From contig CAVXOE010000003.1 in the NCBI GenBank assembly GCA_963763365.1, positions 310,001 through 374,000 of the forward strand: a stretch of 64,000 nucleotides of DNA, read 5' to 3'. Source of the stretch: VAZQ01 sp963763365 (GTDB lineage Bacteria > Pseudomonadota > Alphaproteobacteria > Rhizobiales > Xanthobacteraceae). A model generated the notes under the pieces. The model did no database searches, was not told the DNA's origin, and saw nothing but the letters and a program-made list of their open reading frames with translations. Numbering within the stretch: position 1 is the stretch's first letter; each line of letters starts with the position of its first letter. Positions 7,850 through 16,102 of the stretch are shown one piece after another. Both the position numbers and the translations under genes were made by a program.

Positions 7850-9076
7850 TCAGACCATACGCGTGCCGAGCACCGGCCTGAGCACCAGCGAGAGCGGCAG
7901 GGTCAGCAGCACGACTCCGGCCACCACCATCAACGCCGTCGGTACTCCGAGCCAGTCGCCGACCACGCCGTAAAGCGCCGGCGCCACGGCGCCCGATCCG
8001 ATCGTGCCGGTATAGAAAATGCTGAATGCCCGTGCGCGCCGGTCTGGCGCGACCAGGTCTGGCACCGAGCCGTAGAGCACGGAGGAAGTCCCGTTAAGTG
8101 CGATGCCGATCACCGGGAGCAGCACGAACGCGGCCTCGAGCGGCAGCGGCAGCAACGCCACAATGAGGACCGCGGTCAAGCCCTCGGTCAGCCAGACGGT
8201 CGCGATCGCGCCGATGCGCGCACCAATAAAGGCACAGACCAGCTTGCCGACTGCGCCGCCCGCGAAGACCAGTGTCAGCGCGAGCCCGATCATCGGCAGG
8301 CTCGCGCCTTTCGCGGTGAGCACGAACGGCAGGAACAGCAGGAAGCCCATGCGGGTCGCGCTGTCGAGCATGCCAATCGACAGCAGAACCGGAAATGCAA
8401 AGCGCGGCGCGGCAGTGGCCGTCGCCCTGACGATCTTCCGGTCGTCGGTCGCCGCCACCGCATGCTCGGCAAAACGCGGGGTCAGCAGATAAATCGCCGC
8501 GGCGGCGACGAAGCCGCAGGCCCCGAGCAGCGCGAGCGTCGGGCGCCATGCCATGGCGATGAGCAGCAGCGATGCGGTGGCCGGCACCGTCATCTTGCCG
8601 ATGTCGCCGGCGAAATTGTAGGTGCCGAGCGCCTTCATCGAGCGCGGTCCCTCGAAGGCGCGCGCCATCAGCGCCGAGGCCAGCGGATGCTGCGTGCTGG
8701 CGCCGAGCCCGCTGATGAACAGCGCCACGAGCAGGAGGCCGAAACCCGCGCTTGCGCCGGCGACGCAATATCCGAAGCCCGCGAGAGCGGTACCGAGCGC
8801 CAGCACCAGGGCGGTGCCGAACCGTTCGGCCAGATATCCGGAGGGAATCTGGAAGCCCGCCATGGTGCCGGCGAAGAGCCCGCGCAGCAGGCCGAGCTCG
8901 GCGTAGCCCAGCCCGAAGTCCTTCTGCCAGATCGGCAGCATGATGTAGATGAGGTCGGTGTAGCCATCGTGCAGGGCGTGCGCGCCGCAGGCGACCCCGG
9001 CGGCGCGATGCTCATCGCGTTTGACGGCGAGGTCCGTGGCCGCCCGATCGGTGAGCTTTTCGCCTGCGACACTCAT
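7850..9076 (-). CDS. MFS transporter, fosmidomycin-resistance (Fsr)-like
   Basis: A 408-residue protein with about 12 predicted transmembrane helices in two six-helix halves. The N-terminal GAHALHDGYTDLIYIMLPIW is the typical first helix of Fsr-type major facilitator exporters, and GYLAERFG is the MFS loop 2-3 motif. It would export a small organic molecule across the inner membrane by H+ antiport. The substrate is not predictable. The two MaoC genes lie immediately upstream (31 bases), perhaps co-transcribed. Confidence 0.8.
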   Translation of the reverse strand: MSVAGEKLTDRAATDLAVKRDEHRAAGVACGAHALHDGYTDLIYIMLPIWQKDFGLGYAELGLLRGLFAGTMAGFQIPSGYLAERFGTALVLALGTALAGFGYCVAGASAGFGLLLVALFISGLGASTQHPLASALMARAFEGPRSMKALGTYNFAGDIGKMTVPATASLLLIAMAWRPTLALLGACGFVAAAAIYLLTPRFAEHAVAATDDRKIVRATATAAPRFAFPVLLSIGMLDSATRMGFLLFLPFVLTAKGASLPMIGLALTLVFAGGAVGKLVCAFIGARIGAIATVWLTEGLTAVLIVALLPLPLEAAFVLLPVIGIALNGTSSVLYGSVPDLVAPDRRARAFSIFYTGTIGSGAVAPALYGVVGDWLGVPTALMVVAGVVLLTLPLSLVLRPVLGTRMV

Positions 9077-9106
9077 CGGGATGCTTTGACGCTCACGGAC
9101 CGGCCT

Positions 9107-9598
9107 TCACGGCTCTGATTCCGGCGAGCGGCGCTCGACGAAAGCGGTGCTGACGAATGACATCACCAACTCGCCGTGCTGATTTTTCCCGGTGTTCAGC
9201 GACGTCACCAGCCCCCATTTTGGCCGGCTCTGCAAAGGCCGCATTTCGAGGACTTCGGTCTGGTAGGAGATGGTGTCACCCACGTAAACCGGCTTGAGCC
9301 ACTTGAGGTCGCGGAATCCAGGCGAAGGTCCGAGCGTGCCCACCGGCTCGCCGCGAGCGAGCGACTGCTCGTCCTCCCGCCGCTTGCTCTCGACGAGGAG
9401 ACGCATGCGGACGCACACGGTGTGCCACCCGGAGGCGCACAGCTTCTTGAAGTGCGAGCGCGCGGCCGCTTCCTCGTCCAGGTGAAACGGCTGCGGATCG
9501 AAGCGCGCCGCGAACGACTTGATGTCCTCGGCCGTAAAGGTGTGCTGCCCCACGCCGCTCGTCTCGCCAATCTGGGTGTCTTCGAAAAACTTCATCAC
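9107..9598 (-). CDS. MaoC-family dehydratase (second of pair)
   Basis: A 163-residue hot-dog-fold protein. The hydratase motif FAARFDPQPFHLDEEAA (about 31-47) holds the Asp/His pair that adds water to 2-enoyl-thioesters in R-specific enoyl-CoA hydratases. Its start overlaps the stop of the upstream MaoC gene by four bases (ATGA), so the two are translationally coupled and may form a heterodimer, as paired MaoC proteins often do. Substrate unknown; short- or branched-chain acyl-CoA is plausible. Confidence 0.85.
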   Translation of the reverse strand: MMKFFEDTQIGETSGVGQHTFTAEDIKSFAARFDPQPFHLDEEAAARSHFKKLCASGWHTVCVRMRLLVESKRREDEQSLARGEPVGTLGPSPGFRDLKWLKPVYVGDTISYQTEVLEMRPLQSRPKWGLVTSLNTGKNQHGELVMSFVSTAFVERRSPESEP

Positions 9599-10071
9599 GA
9601 AGTCCGAGTGTTGGGCGCCGCCGATTCGGTACTTCGGCGGCCGAACATCGGGATGACGGTCAGCGTCATCAATTTGCGGTCGCCCGCACCGAACATTTCA
9701 TAGTGGAATTTCACGAAGCCCATGTCGGCGCGGCTGCGGGACGGCCGCGTCTCGATCACCGTCGCGCGCACCGTCAGCCGTTCACCCGGCCGCACCGGGG
9801 CGAGCCATTGGACCTCCTCGATGCCCGGCGCGCCCATGAAGCTGGTGCCTTCGAGCGCGCCGTCGCTGATCATCCGCATCAGGATACAGCAACTGTGCCA
9901 ACCCGAAGCCGCGAGCCCCCCGAGCGGGCTCGCGCTGCCCGCATCCTCGTCGAGATGCATCGGCTGCGGATCGTACTCGGCAGCAAACGCGATGATCTCC
10001 TCGCGCGTAATGAGCCGGGGTCCGAATTCGGTCACCTGGCCGGGCGCGAAGTCTTCCCAATGGGTGGGCAC
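9595..10071 (-). CDS. MaoC-family dehydratase (first of pair)
   Basis: A 158-residue single hot-dog domain with FAAEYDPQPMHLDEDAG (about 28-44), the same Asp/His hydratase motif as its downstream partner, with which it overlaps by ATGA. The two share about the same length and layout (DPQP-HLDE, then GW-H), which suggests an old tandem duplication. Probably a cytoplasmic enoyl-CoA hydratase-type enzyme. First gene of a likely three-gene transcript with the MFS exporter. Confidence 0.85.
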   Translation of the reverse strand: MPTHWEDFAPGQVTEFGPRLITREEIIAFAAEYDPQPMHLDEDAGSASPLGGLAASGWHSCCILMRMISDGALEGTSFMGAPGIEEVQWLAPVRPGERLTVRATVIETRPSRSRADMGFVKFHYEMFGAGDRKLMTLTVIPMFGRRSTESAAPNTRTS

Positions 10072-10408
10072 GGCATTCCTGCGCAGTTTTGCGAGGAGGA
10101 TTCCCTAGACGCGGCGTCCAGCGCGGTCAACCGGCGGCAGGAGCCGGCATGACAGTCATTCGGCCACCGGCCGGGCTTGCGATGGAGCCAAAACAGGCGC
10201 AAACGCAAAGGCTTGCGAGGTCGATTGACCGGCAAGCGTGGCCCGTGCAGTGTCCGCCGCGTCGGCTGCGATGACCTGTCGGGAGGTCCAAAGCGCCGAG
10301 CTTACGCATCCTGCGAAGCAATTCCCGTTCATACGTACTGCGGAAAATCCGCGCGGCCATCTTCGCGCGAACCGTGACCGTTCATCGGCTGCGTCGAGAG
10401 GAGGAATC
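10072..10408. other. Intergenic, no gene seen
   Basis: About 337 bases between the divergent MaoC pair and the DUF4282 gene. It must contain promoters for both directions, but no box is convincing by eye. No RNA gene or repeat recognised. Confidence 0.4.
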
Positions 10409-10699
10409 ATGCTCGACTATCGCGACTTGTTTCAGTGGGAGCGCTTCATCACGCCCTCGATCATCAAGGTCTTCTACTGGCTGGCAATCGGCGTTTCGGT
10501 GCTGTTCGGGCTGTCCGGCGCGATCACCGGCCTGACATTGATGGCGGTGCATCCGCTTGGCGGCATTTTTTGGATTCTCGCCAGCCTCGCCGGTATCGTG
10601 ATCGGCGTGATCTTCGCGCGCATCATCTCGGAATACGTGCTGATCATGTTCCGCATCAACGAACATCTCGGCGCGATCCGCCAGCGCGGACAGATGTGA
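10409..10699 (+). CDS. DUF4282 small inner-membrane protein
   Basis: A 96-residue protein starting at ATG 10409 behind a GAGAGGAGG ribosome site. The N terminus MLDYRDLFQWERFITPSIIK and two hydrophobic helices (about 22-48 and 52-78) followed by EYVLIMFRINEHLGAI match DUF4282. Both ends are likely cytoplasmic. Role unknown. It stands alone and converges on ychF. Confidence 0.75.
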   Translation: MLDYRDLFQWERFITPSIIKVFYWLAIGVSVLFGLSGAITGLTLMAVHPLGGIFWILASLAGIVIGVIFARIISEYVLIMFRINEHLGAIRQRGQM

Positions 10700-10715
10700 G
10701 GACGCGGGACCGAGG

Positions 10716-11822
10716 TTAAGTCGCAAATCGGAAATGCATCACGTCGCCGTCGGCGACCACGTAATCCTTGCCCTCGAGCCGTAGCTTGCCGCCGTCGCGC
10801 GCGCCGGATTCGCCGCCGAGCTTGACATAATCGTCGTAGGCGATCGTCTCGGCGCGGATGAATCCGCGCTCGAAGTCGGTGTGGATGACGCCCGCGGCCT
10901 GCGGCGCCTTGGTGCCCCGCGCGACCGTCCAGGCGCGCGCCTCCTTCGGTCCGACGGTGAAATACGTGACCAGATGGAGCAGCGCGTAGCCGGCGCGGAT
11001 CAGCCGGTCGAGACCGGGCTCCTTCAGGCCGACCGCCGACAGGTAATCGGCGCGATCCGCGCGTGACAGCACCGCGATCTCGGCCTCGATCTTCGCCGAG
11101 ATGACGACGCAACCTGCGCCCTCCTCCTTCGCGCGCGCTTCGACCTTGCGCGAGAAATCATTGCCGGCCGCCGCCGAGCCCTCGTCGACGTTGCAGACGT
11201 AAAGCACCGGCATCGACGTGAGCAGGCCGAGCATATGGAACGTGCTCTCCTCTTCCGGCTTGCGCACGACGAGGCGCGCCGGCTTGCCGTCGCGCAGCAG
11301 CGCGAGCGCGCGATTGACGAGGTCGAGCGCCTCTTTCGCTTCCAGCGCGTCCTTGTCGCTGCCCTTGGCCTTCTTGCCGAGGCTGTCGACGCGCTTTTCC
11401 AGGCTGTCGAGATCGGCCAGCATCAATTCGGTTTCGATCGTCTCGATATCGGCGATCGGATCGATGCGATTCTCGACGTGCGTCACGTCGCTGTCCTCGA
11501 AGCAGCGCACGACATGCGCGATGGCGTCGACCTCGCGGATATTGCCGAGGAACTGGTTGCCCAGCCCCTCCCCTTTCGACGCGCCGCGCACGAGCCCGGC
11601 GATGTCCACGAAGGTCAGCCGGGTCGGCACGATCTCGGCCGACTTCGCCAGCGCCGCAAGCTTCTCCAGCCGCGGGTCCGGCACCGCGACCTCACCCACG
11701 TTCGGCTCGATGGTGCAGAACGGATAATTCGCCGCCTGGGCGGCAGCGGTCTCGGTCAGCGCATTGAACAGCGTCGACTTGCCGACATTCGGCAGGCCGA
11801 CAATCCCGCATTTGAAGCCCAT
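10716..11822 (-). CDS. ychF: Redox-regulated ATPase YchF (Obg-like)
   Basis: A 368-residue OBG-family P-loop protein. MGFKCGIVGLPNVGKSTLF gives G1, DIAGLVRGA gives G3, and the G4 position reads NVDE instead of NKxD, which is the YchF signature that switches specificity from GTP to ATP. A coiled-coil region (about 130-200) and a C-terminal TGS domain (about 285-368) follow. It binds ribosomes and modulates translation and oxidative stress responses. Start chosen at MGFK because 21 upstream in-frame residues look non-coding. Downstream of pth with a 63-base gap, as in many Alphaproteobacteria. Confidence 0.95.
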   Translation of the reverse strand: MGFKCGIVGLPNVGKSTLFNALTETAAAQAANYPFCTIEPNVGEVAVPDPRLEKLAALAKSAEIVPTRLTFVDIAGLVRGASKGEGLGNQFLGNIREVDAIAHVVRCFEDSDVTHVENRIDPIADIETIETELMLADLDSLEKRVDSLGKKAKGSDKDALEAKEALDLVNRALALLRDGKPARLVVRKPEEESTFHMLGLLTSMPVLYVCNVDEGSAAAGNDFSRKVEARAKEEGAGCVVISAKIEAEIAVLSRADRADYLSAVGLKEPGLDRLIRAGYALLHLVTYFTVGPKEARAWTVARGTKAPQAAGVIHTDFERGFIRAETIAYDDYVKLGGESGARDGGKLRLEGKDYVVADGDVMHFRFAT

Positions 11823-11885
11823 TCGGTCGTTCTTTCCGTTCTTCCGGCGCCAAGGCTCATCGAAGATCGAGGAGCCGGTCGTCAA

Positions 11886-12485
11886 CTATTCCGGTTCTTT
11901 GCCGTCCGTGAACCCCTTCGCCTGCATGGCAAGGTGCACCTTGTTCTGAAAGCTTGCGTCCTGCCCCTTGGCCAGCAGGTCGGCATTGTCGGCGATGATT
12001 CCGCACAACGCGTCGACCCAGTCGCGTTCGTTCTTGGCGAAGTCGGAGAGCACGTGCCCGTGCACCCGTTCCTTGACGCCCGGGTGGCCGACGCCGATGC
12101 GCACGCGGCGATAATCGTTGCCGACATGCGCCGTGATCGAGCGCAGGCCGTTGTGCCCGGCAACGCCCCCGCCGGTCTTCACGCGGACCTTGCCCGGCGC
12201 AAGATCGATCTCGTCGTGAAACACCACGATGTGCTCGAGGCCGAGCTTGTAGAAATGCGCGGCCTCCGCGACCGCGCGTCCCAATTCGTTCATGTAGGTG
12301 CCGGGCAGCAGCAGCAGCGTTCGCTCGGAGCCGATCGGGCCCTCGGCGGCGACGCCCTGAAACCGTCGACGCCACGGACCGATGCTGTGGCGCTTGGCGA
12401 TCGCTTCGACCACCATGAAGCCGATGTTGTGGCGGTTGCCGACGTAGGACGATCCCGGATTACCGAGCCCGACAAAGAGCAGCAT
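11886..12485 (-). CDS. pth: Peptidyl-tRNA hydrolase
   Basis: A 199-residue Pth. MLLFVGLGNPGSSY at the N terminus and NRHNIGFMVVEAIA supply the catalytic His and substrate-gripping Asn; FHDEIDLAPGKVRVK and GGGVAGHNGLRSI complete the family pattern. It recycles peptidyl-tRNA dropped from ribosomes. Sits between rplY (upstream) and ychF (downstream) on the same strand, a conserved translation-linked operon. Confidence 0.95.
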   Translation of the reverse strand: MLLFVGLGNPGSSYVGNRHNIGFMVVEAIAKRHSIGPWRRRFQGVAAEGPIGSERTLLLLPGTYMNELGRAVAEAAHFYKLGLEHIVVFHDEIDLAPGKVRVKTGGGVAGHNGLRSITAHVGNDYRRVRIGVGHPGVKERVHGHVLSDFAKNERDWVDALCGIIADNADLLAKGQDASFQNKVHLAMQAKGFTDGKEPE

Positions 12486-12561
12486 CGTCGCCTCTACCGG
12501 TCATGCCAAGGATCAAAGAAGCCTTGACCCGGGCATCCATCGTTCATGCGAAAAGGATGGA

Positions 12562-12582
12562 TTGCCGGATCAAGTCCGGCAA
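12562..12582. repeat. Short intergenic hairpin between rplY and pth
   Basis: TTGCCGGA and TCCGGCAA form an eight-base stem around a five-base loop. The same GATTGCCGGATCAAG-type text is common in dispersed repeats of related genomes. It may attenuate transcription from rplY into pth. Confidence 0.4.
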
Positions 12583-12614
12583 TGACGCCCAATCCATACG
12601 CCGCTGTTCGCCGG

Positions 12615-13352
12615 TTACTTCTTCGGAGCAGCACCGGCAGCAGGCGCGGCAGCCGCAGCACCAGCCGCAGGAGCAGCACCAGCAGCAGGAGCGGCGCCTT
12701 CCGGCGGAGTGCCGGCTTCGGCAGCGGCGGCGGCAGCAGCCGCGGCAGCGGTGGCGGCTTCGGCAGCGGCCTTCATTTCTTCCGCGTAGCCCGACGGCGG
12801 CACGATGGTCACCAGCGTGGTGTCGGGCCGCGAGATCAGCCGCACGCTCGCCGGCAGCGTAAGATCGCTCAGGTGCTTGGAGTAGTTGATCTCAAGCTCC
12901 GAGATATCGACGTCGATCGATTCCGGGATGTCATCGGCGGAGACTTCCATCTCGATCGCATGCGTCACGATGTTGACTGTGCCGCCGCGCTTCACGCCGG
13001 GTGCCTGTTCGGCATTGCGGATGTGGACCGGGATGCGCACGCGGATCTTGGCGCCGACGCCAAGCCGCAGGAAATCGACATGCACCGGAAGGTCCTTGAC
13101 CGCGTCGAGCTGGAAGTCGCGCGGGATGACCCGGTGCGTGGTGCCGTCCACGTCGAGCTCGTAAATCGTGGTCAGGAAGCGCCCCGCATAGATGCGCTCC
13201 TTGAGTTCCTTGTGATCGACCGAAACGGTAACCGGCGGCTTGCCGTCGCCATAGATCACGCCCGGAACACGACCTGCGCGACGCTCTGCCCGGGCGGCCC
13301 CCTTGCCGGCCCGTGCGCGCGCCACGGCCTTCATCTGCCTGACGTTCGCCAT
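12615..13352 (-). CDS. rplY: 50S ribosomal protein L25 / general stress protein Ctc
   Basis: About 245 residues in the long CTC form: an N-terminal L25 domain that binds 5S rRNA (about 1-95, MANVRQMKAVARARAGKGAA to the DVDGTTHRVIPRDFQLD region), a C-terminal beta domain (about 100-195), then an extended Ala/Pro-rich tail of about 45 residues ending PKK. The tail is low complexity and longer than needed for ribosome binding. Start set at MANV; 31 residues of upstream in-frame sequence look non-coding. First gene of the rplY-pth-ychF set. Confidence 0.93.
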   Translation of the reverse strand: MANVRQMKAVARARAGKGAARAERRAGRVPGVIYGDGKPPVTVSVDHKELKERIYAGRFLTTIYELDVDGTTHRVIPRDFQLDAVKDLPVHVDFLRLGVGAKIRVRIPVHIRNAEQAPGVKRGGTVNIVTHAIEMEVSADDIPESIDVDISELEINYSKHLSDLTLPASVRLISRPDTTLVTIVPPSGYAEEMKAAAEAATAAAAAAAAAAEAGTPPEGAAPAAGAAPAAGAAAAAPAAGAAPKK

Positions 13353-13496
13353 GATGCAATCCTCTCGCGTTGTCCCGCGGCATGCCTCCAGGGGTGTCGG
13401 GGCGGCGGGATGCGGGCTTATAGCGGCCGGATGGAACGATGACAAGGAATGCGGCGGCGCCGGACCGGCGCGGATAAATGCAGCTTCGGCAGCCGG

Positions 13497-13760
13497 TTAA
13501 AGCGGATTGGACGGCGGGAGCCGCGCTTCCAGCGCGGCCATGCGGGCCTTCAGGGCCTCGTTCTCCTCGCGCGCCAGCCGGGCCATTTCCTTAACGGCCT
13601 CGAACTCCTCGCGCTTCACCAGGTCGAGGTCGCGCAACCATTTTTCGGCCTGGTTGCGGACCATGGTGTCGACCTCGCGCCGGACGCCGGAGGCCACGCC
13701 GGCGGCGTCGTTCATCAGACGCGAGATCTCGTCGAACAGGCGGTTGGTGGTCTGGGTCAT
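13497..13760 (-). CDS. ubiK: UbiK accessory factor (BMFP / DUF526)
   Basis: An 87-residue protein: amphipathic helix (MTQTTNRLFDEISRLMNDAA) then a C-terminal coiled coil (about 48-80, FEAVKEMARLAREENEALKA). This is the membrane fusogenic BMFP fold of UbiK, which assists the aerobic ubiquinone biosynthesis complex. ATG 13760 is used; a 25-residue upstream extension is non-coding. The first few codons and about 125 bases upstream are duplicated at 19740, on the far side of the metal-efflux genes. Confidence 0.88.
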   Translation of the reverse strand: MTQTTNRLFDEISRLMNDAAGVASGVRREVDTMVRNQAEKWLRDLDLVKREEFEAVKEMARLAREENEALKARMAALEARLPPSNPL

Positions 13761-13887
13761 CGACTGCTCCAACGGTCGGAACGGGGGCCTCTCCGCAAGA
13801 ATGGTGACAAACGTCAGCGCATTCAAGGTCGGCACCGGAAATTGACAGCGCCAGGTATGAAATTCGCCGGTATAGCCGCCGCGCGTT
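13751..13887. repeat. Left copy of 137-bp direct repeat bracketing the metal-efflux cassette
   Basis: Ungapped alignment with 19740-19876 gives about 124 of 137 identical bases, with an exact 59-base core at 13788-13846. This copy contains the ubiK start codon and its upstream region. Differences cluster in the island-proximal 40 bases. Confidence 0.85.
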
Positions 13888-13924
13888 TCGTTTTCCGATA
13901 CGCTGGCGGCTTAACTGTCTGTGC

Positions 13925-13930
13925 TATATT
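13925..13930 (+). promoter_or_regulatory. Possible -10 box of the metal-efflux operon
   Basis: TATATT lies nine bases before the ATG at 13939, just inside the left repeat boundary and in an AT-richer patch than its surroundings. Use as a -10 would give a leader of only a few bases. Weak evidence, by eye only. Confidence 0.3.
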
Positions 13931-13938
13931 CTCGAAGC

Positions 13939-14347
13939 ATGTCCTTAAATCGCCACCAGCTTGGTATTCTTGGTGCCGCGATCGTTTTGGTCGCGATGTT
14001 GCTCGCGCCTTCCGCGCGCCTCGGCCCATGGCGGTCACGAGCACTCGGGTTATGGCACGGCCGTGCGGTCTATTTCCATTGACCACGACGTTCAGACACC
14101 GAAGGCCGTAAGGGAGACTGTGCTGGAGGTAAAGTCCACTGCCGCAGGCGAATCTGAGGCTCCGTCGTCTGGATGTAAGGGCCAGTGTTGTGGTACCTCC
14201 TGCGCCTGTTGCTGCGCCATTGCGCTCACCTGCAATTCGGGAGAGAGCCCGCCACTCGAAGCCCTCGCCGTCCCGTTGCCCGATTCAAGTGTGCCCTGGC
14301 AATTCGACCCGGACGGGCTACGCAGACCTCCCCGCTTCTTCGCCTGA
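13939..14347 (+). CDS. Small exported His/Cys-rich protein of the metal-efflux operon (one frameshift)
   Basis: Reading from ATG 13939 gives a signal peptide (SLNRHQLGILGAAIVLVAML). Dropping one base near 14005 joins it in frame to SAHGGHEHSGYG and a C-terminal half that stops at 14347. The mature part of about 105 residues has His-rich AHGGHEH at its start and a dense cysteine cluster, CKGQCCGTSCACCC. These are soft- and borderline-metal ligands, so a periplasmic metal-binding role is likely. First gene of the RND cluster. No named family recognised. Confidence 0.55.
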
Positions 14348-14438
14348 ACATCCACTACGTGTCGCGAGGCGGTGCGCACTGAACGCGCGCGCTCTGTGAC
14401 GTAAACGGATTCTCCGTTCCACGGCGAAGGATTCTTCC

Positions 14439-16092
14439 ATGCGTATGCTTGTTGCCGCCGCGCTCGGCGCGGCCATCCTTCTCATTCCGCGCTCGGCCGC
14501 GGTGCTTGCCCACGAAGGCCATGATCACGCTGAAAAGTCGTCCCCCGCACCGGCAAATATCTTGCCGCGGGCCGAGGCGGCTTCGGACACGTTCGAACTT
14601 GTCGCCGTTGCGGCCGGAAGCGATCTGTTGATCTATCTCGACCGCTTCGCGACCAATCAACCGGTCGAAGGCGCCACGATTGAAGTCGAGACGCCAGCAG
14701 GCCCCACGAAGTGCAATCGCGAGCAACCGGGATACGCATACCGGCTCCCGGCACCATGGCTCGTAAGGCCGGGACGGTTCGATCTGATTTTCACGGTGAG
14801 AGTCGATGACCAGACCGATGTCTTGCCTGTTACGCTCGACACGACGCCCAACGAGACTGCCACCGGTCTGGCCGCATCGGGCGATCCCGGCCATGGGAGC
14901 CTACTGACTCAACCGCCGGTGCTGTTGGCCGCTGCAATCGGGTTTCGTGCTCGGCCTGCTTGCGCTTCTGATCTTCCGCCGCACAAGGAATGTCGCGGCG
15001 CTCGTCATCATCGCGTGGGTCTCATCCGGCGGTCTCTCCAGTTTTGCCCACGAGGGGCACGACGACGACGCAACTGCACCCACCGTCCCCGGAGGGAACG
15101 AACGCGCGCAGCGCCTGCCTGATCAAACGATCTTCGTCCCCAAGAATGTCCAGCGGATATTCGGGCTGCGCACGGCGGTGACCGAATCTTCAACGCACCG
15201 CCGAACCATCGAACTGCCGGGCAAGATCATTCCCGATCCCAACGCCAGCGGATTTGTGCAGACCTCCGTCGGCGGCCGGATTTCTCCACCACCGGGCGGG
15301 TTCCTGCATCTCGGGACGCAGGTCAACCAGGGCGACGTGCTCGCGTACGTCACGCCGCCGCTTCAGGCCATCGACGTTTCGACGATGCGCCAACAACAGG
15401 GCGACCTGGACCAGCAGCTCTCCATCGTCGAGCGCCGGCTGGCGCGATATGAGGCGATGGGCCCGACGGTCGTGCCGCGCACGCAGATTGAGGATACCAG
15501 GCTCGAGCTCAAGGGGCTGAAGGAGCGCCGCGCATCGCTCGACCTGGTGCGGCGCGAGCCTGAAGCCCTGATCGCGCCGGTCGCAGGCGTCATTGCCGAC
15601 GGCACACCAGTCGCGGGACAGATGGCGCAGCCAGGCGCCGTCATCTTTCACATCATCGACCCGAAACATCTGTGGGTCGAAGCTCTGAGCTTCGAGGCCA
15701 TCGCGGGCGCGAGGGAGGCATCGGCCGTGACCGGGTCAGGGCGCAAGCTGTCGCTCATCTATCGCGGATCGGGGTTTACCGACCGCAGCCAGTCCATTCC
15801 CATCCATTTCGCGATCGAGGGAGAGACGAAAGAATTGCGAGCCGGACAGTTCGTCACGGTCCTCATTGTTACGTCGGACGAAAAGCATGGCATCGCGATC
15901 CCCCGTGCGGGCATCGTGCGCAACACAAACGGCCAGGACTTTGTGTTCGAGCATACGGCCGCCGAAACGTTCGTTGCGCGGCCGGTGCGTGTCGAGCCGC
16001 TGGACGGAGAAAGGGTCCTGATCGCCGCCGGCTTACGGCCGAGCCGGCGTATTGTTGTGCAGGGCGCCGAACTTCTAGATCACGTTCGATGA
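14439..16092 (+). CDS. RND efflux periplasmic adaptor (CzcB/HlyD-like) with extra N-terminal domain (one frameshift)
   Basis: About 551 residues once a single extra T near 14943 (GGGTTTCGTG) is discounted. Order: signal peptide (1-24), His motif AHEGHDHAE, a beta-rich periplasmic domain (about 45-145), a membrane helix (about 160-185, GLLALLIFRRTR), a second AHEGHDDD, then the membrane-fusion-protein core: beta-barrel, lipoyl hairpin (LDQQLSIVERRLARYEAMG) and C-terminal domain to 551. It links the inner-membrane pump to an outer-membrane channel. The N-terminal domain plus helix is unlike plain CzcB and may be a metal-sensing or delivery module. Confidence 0.75.
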
Positions 16093-16102
16093 AAGGGGGG
16101 AT

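Noticed and set aside
11235..12527. Long plus-strand open reading (430 codons) across ychF and pth
   Set aside because: Antisense shadow of two well-supported genes; high GC keeps the opposite frame open.
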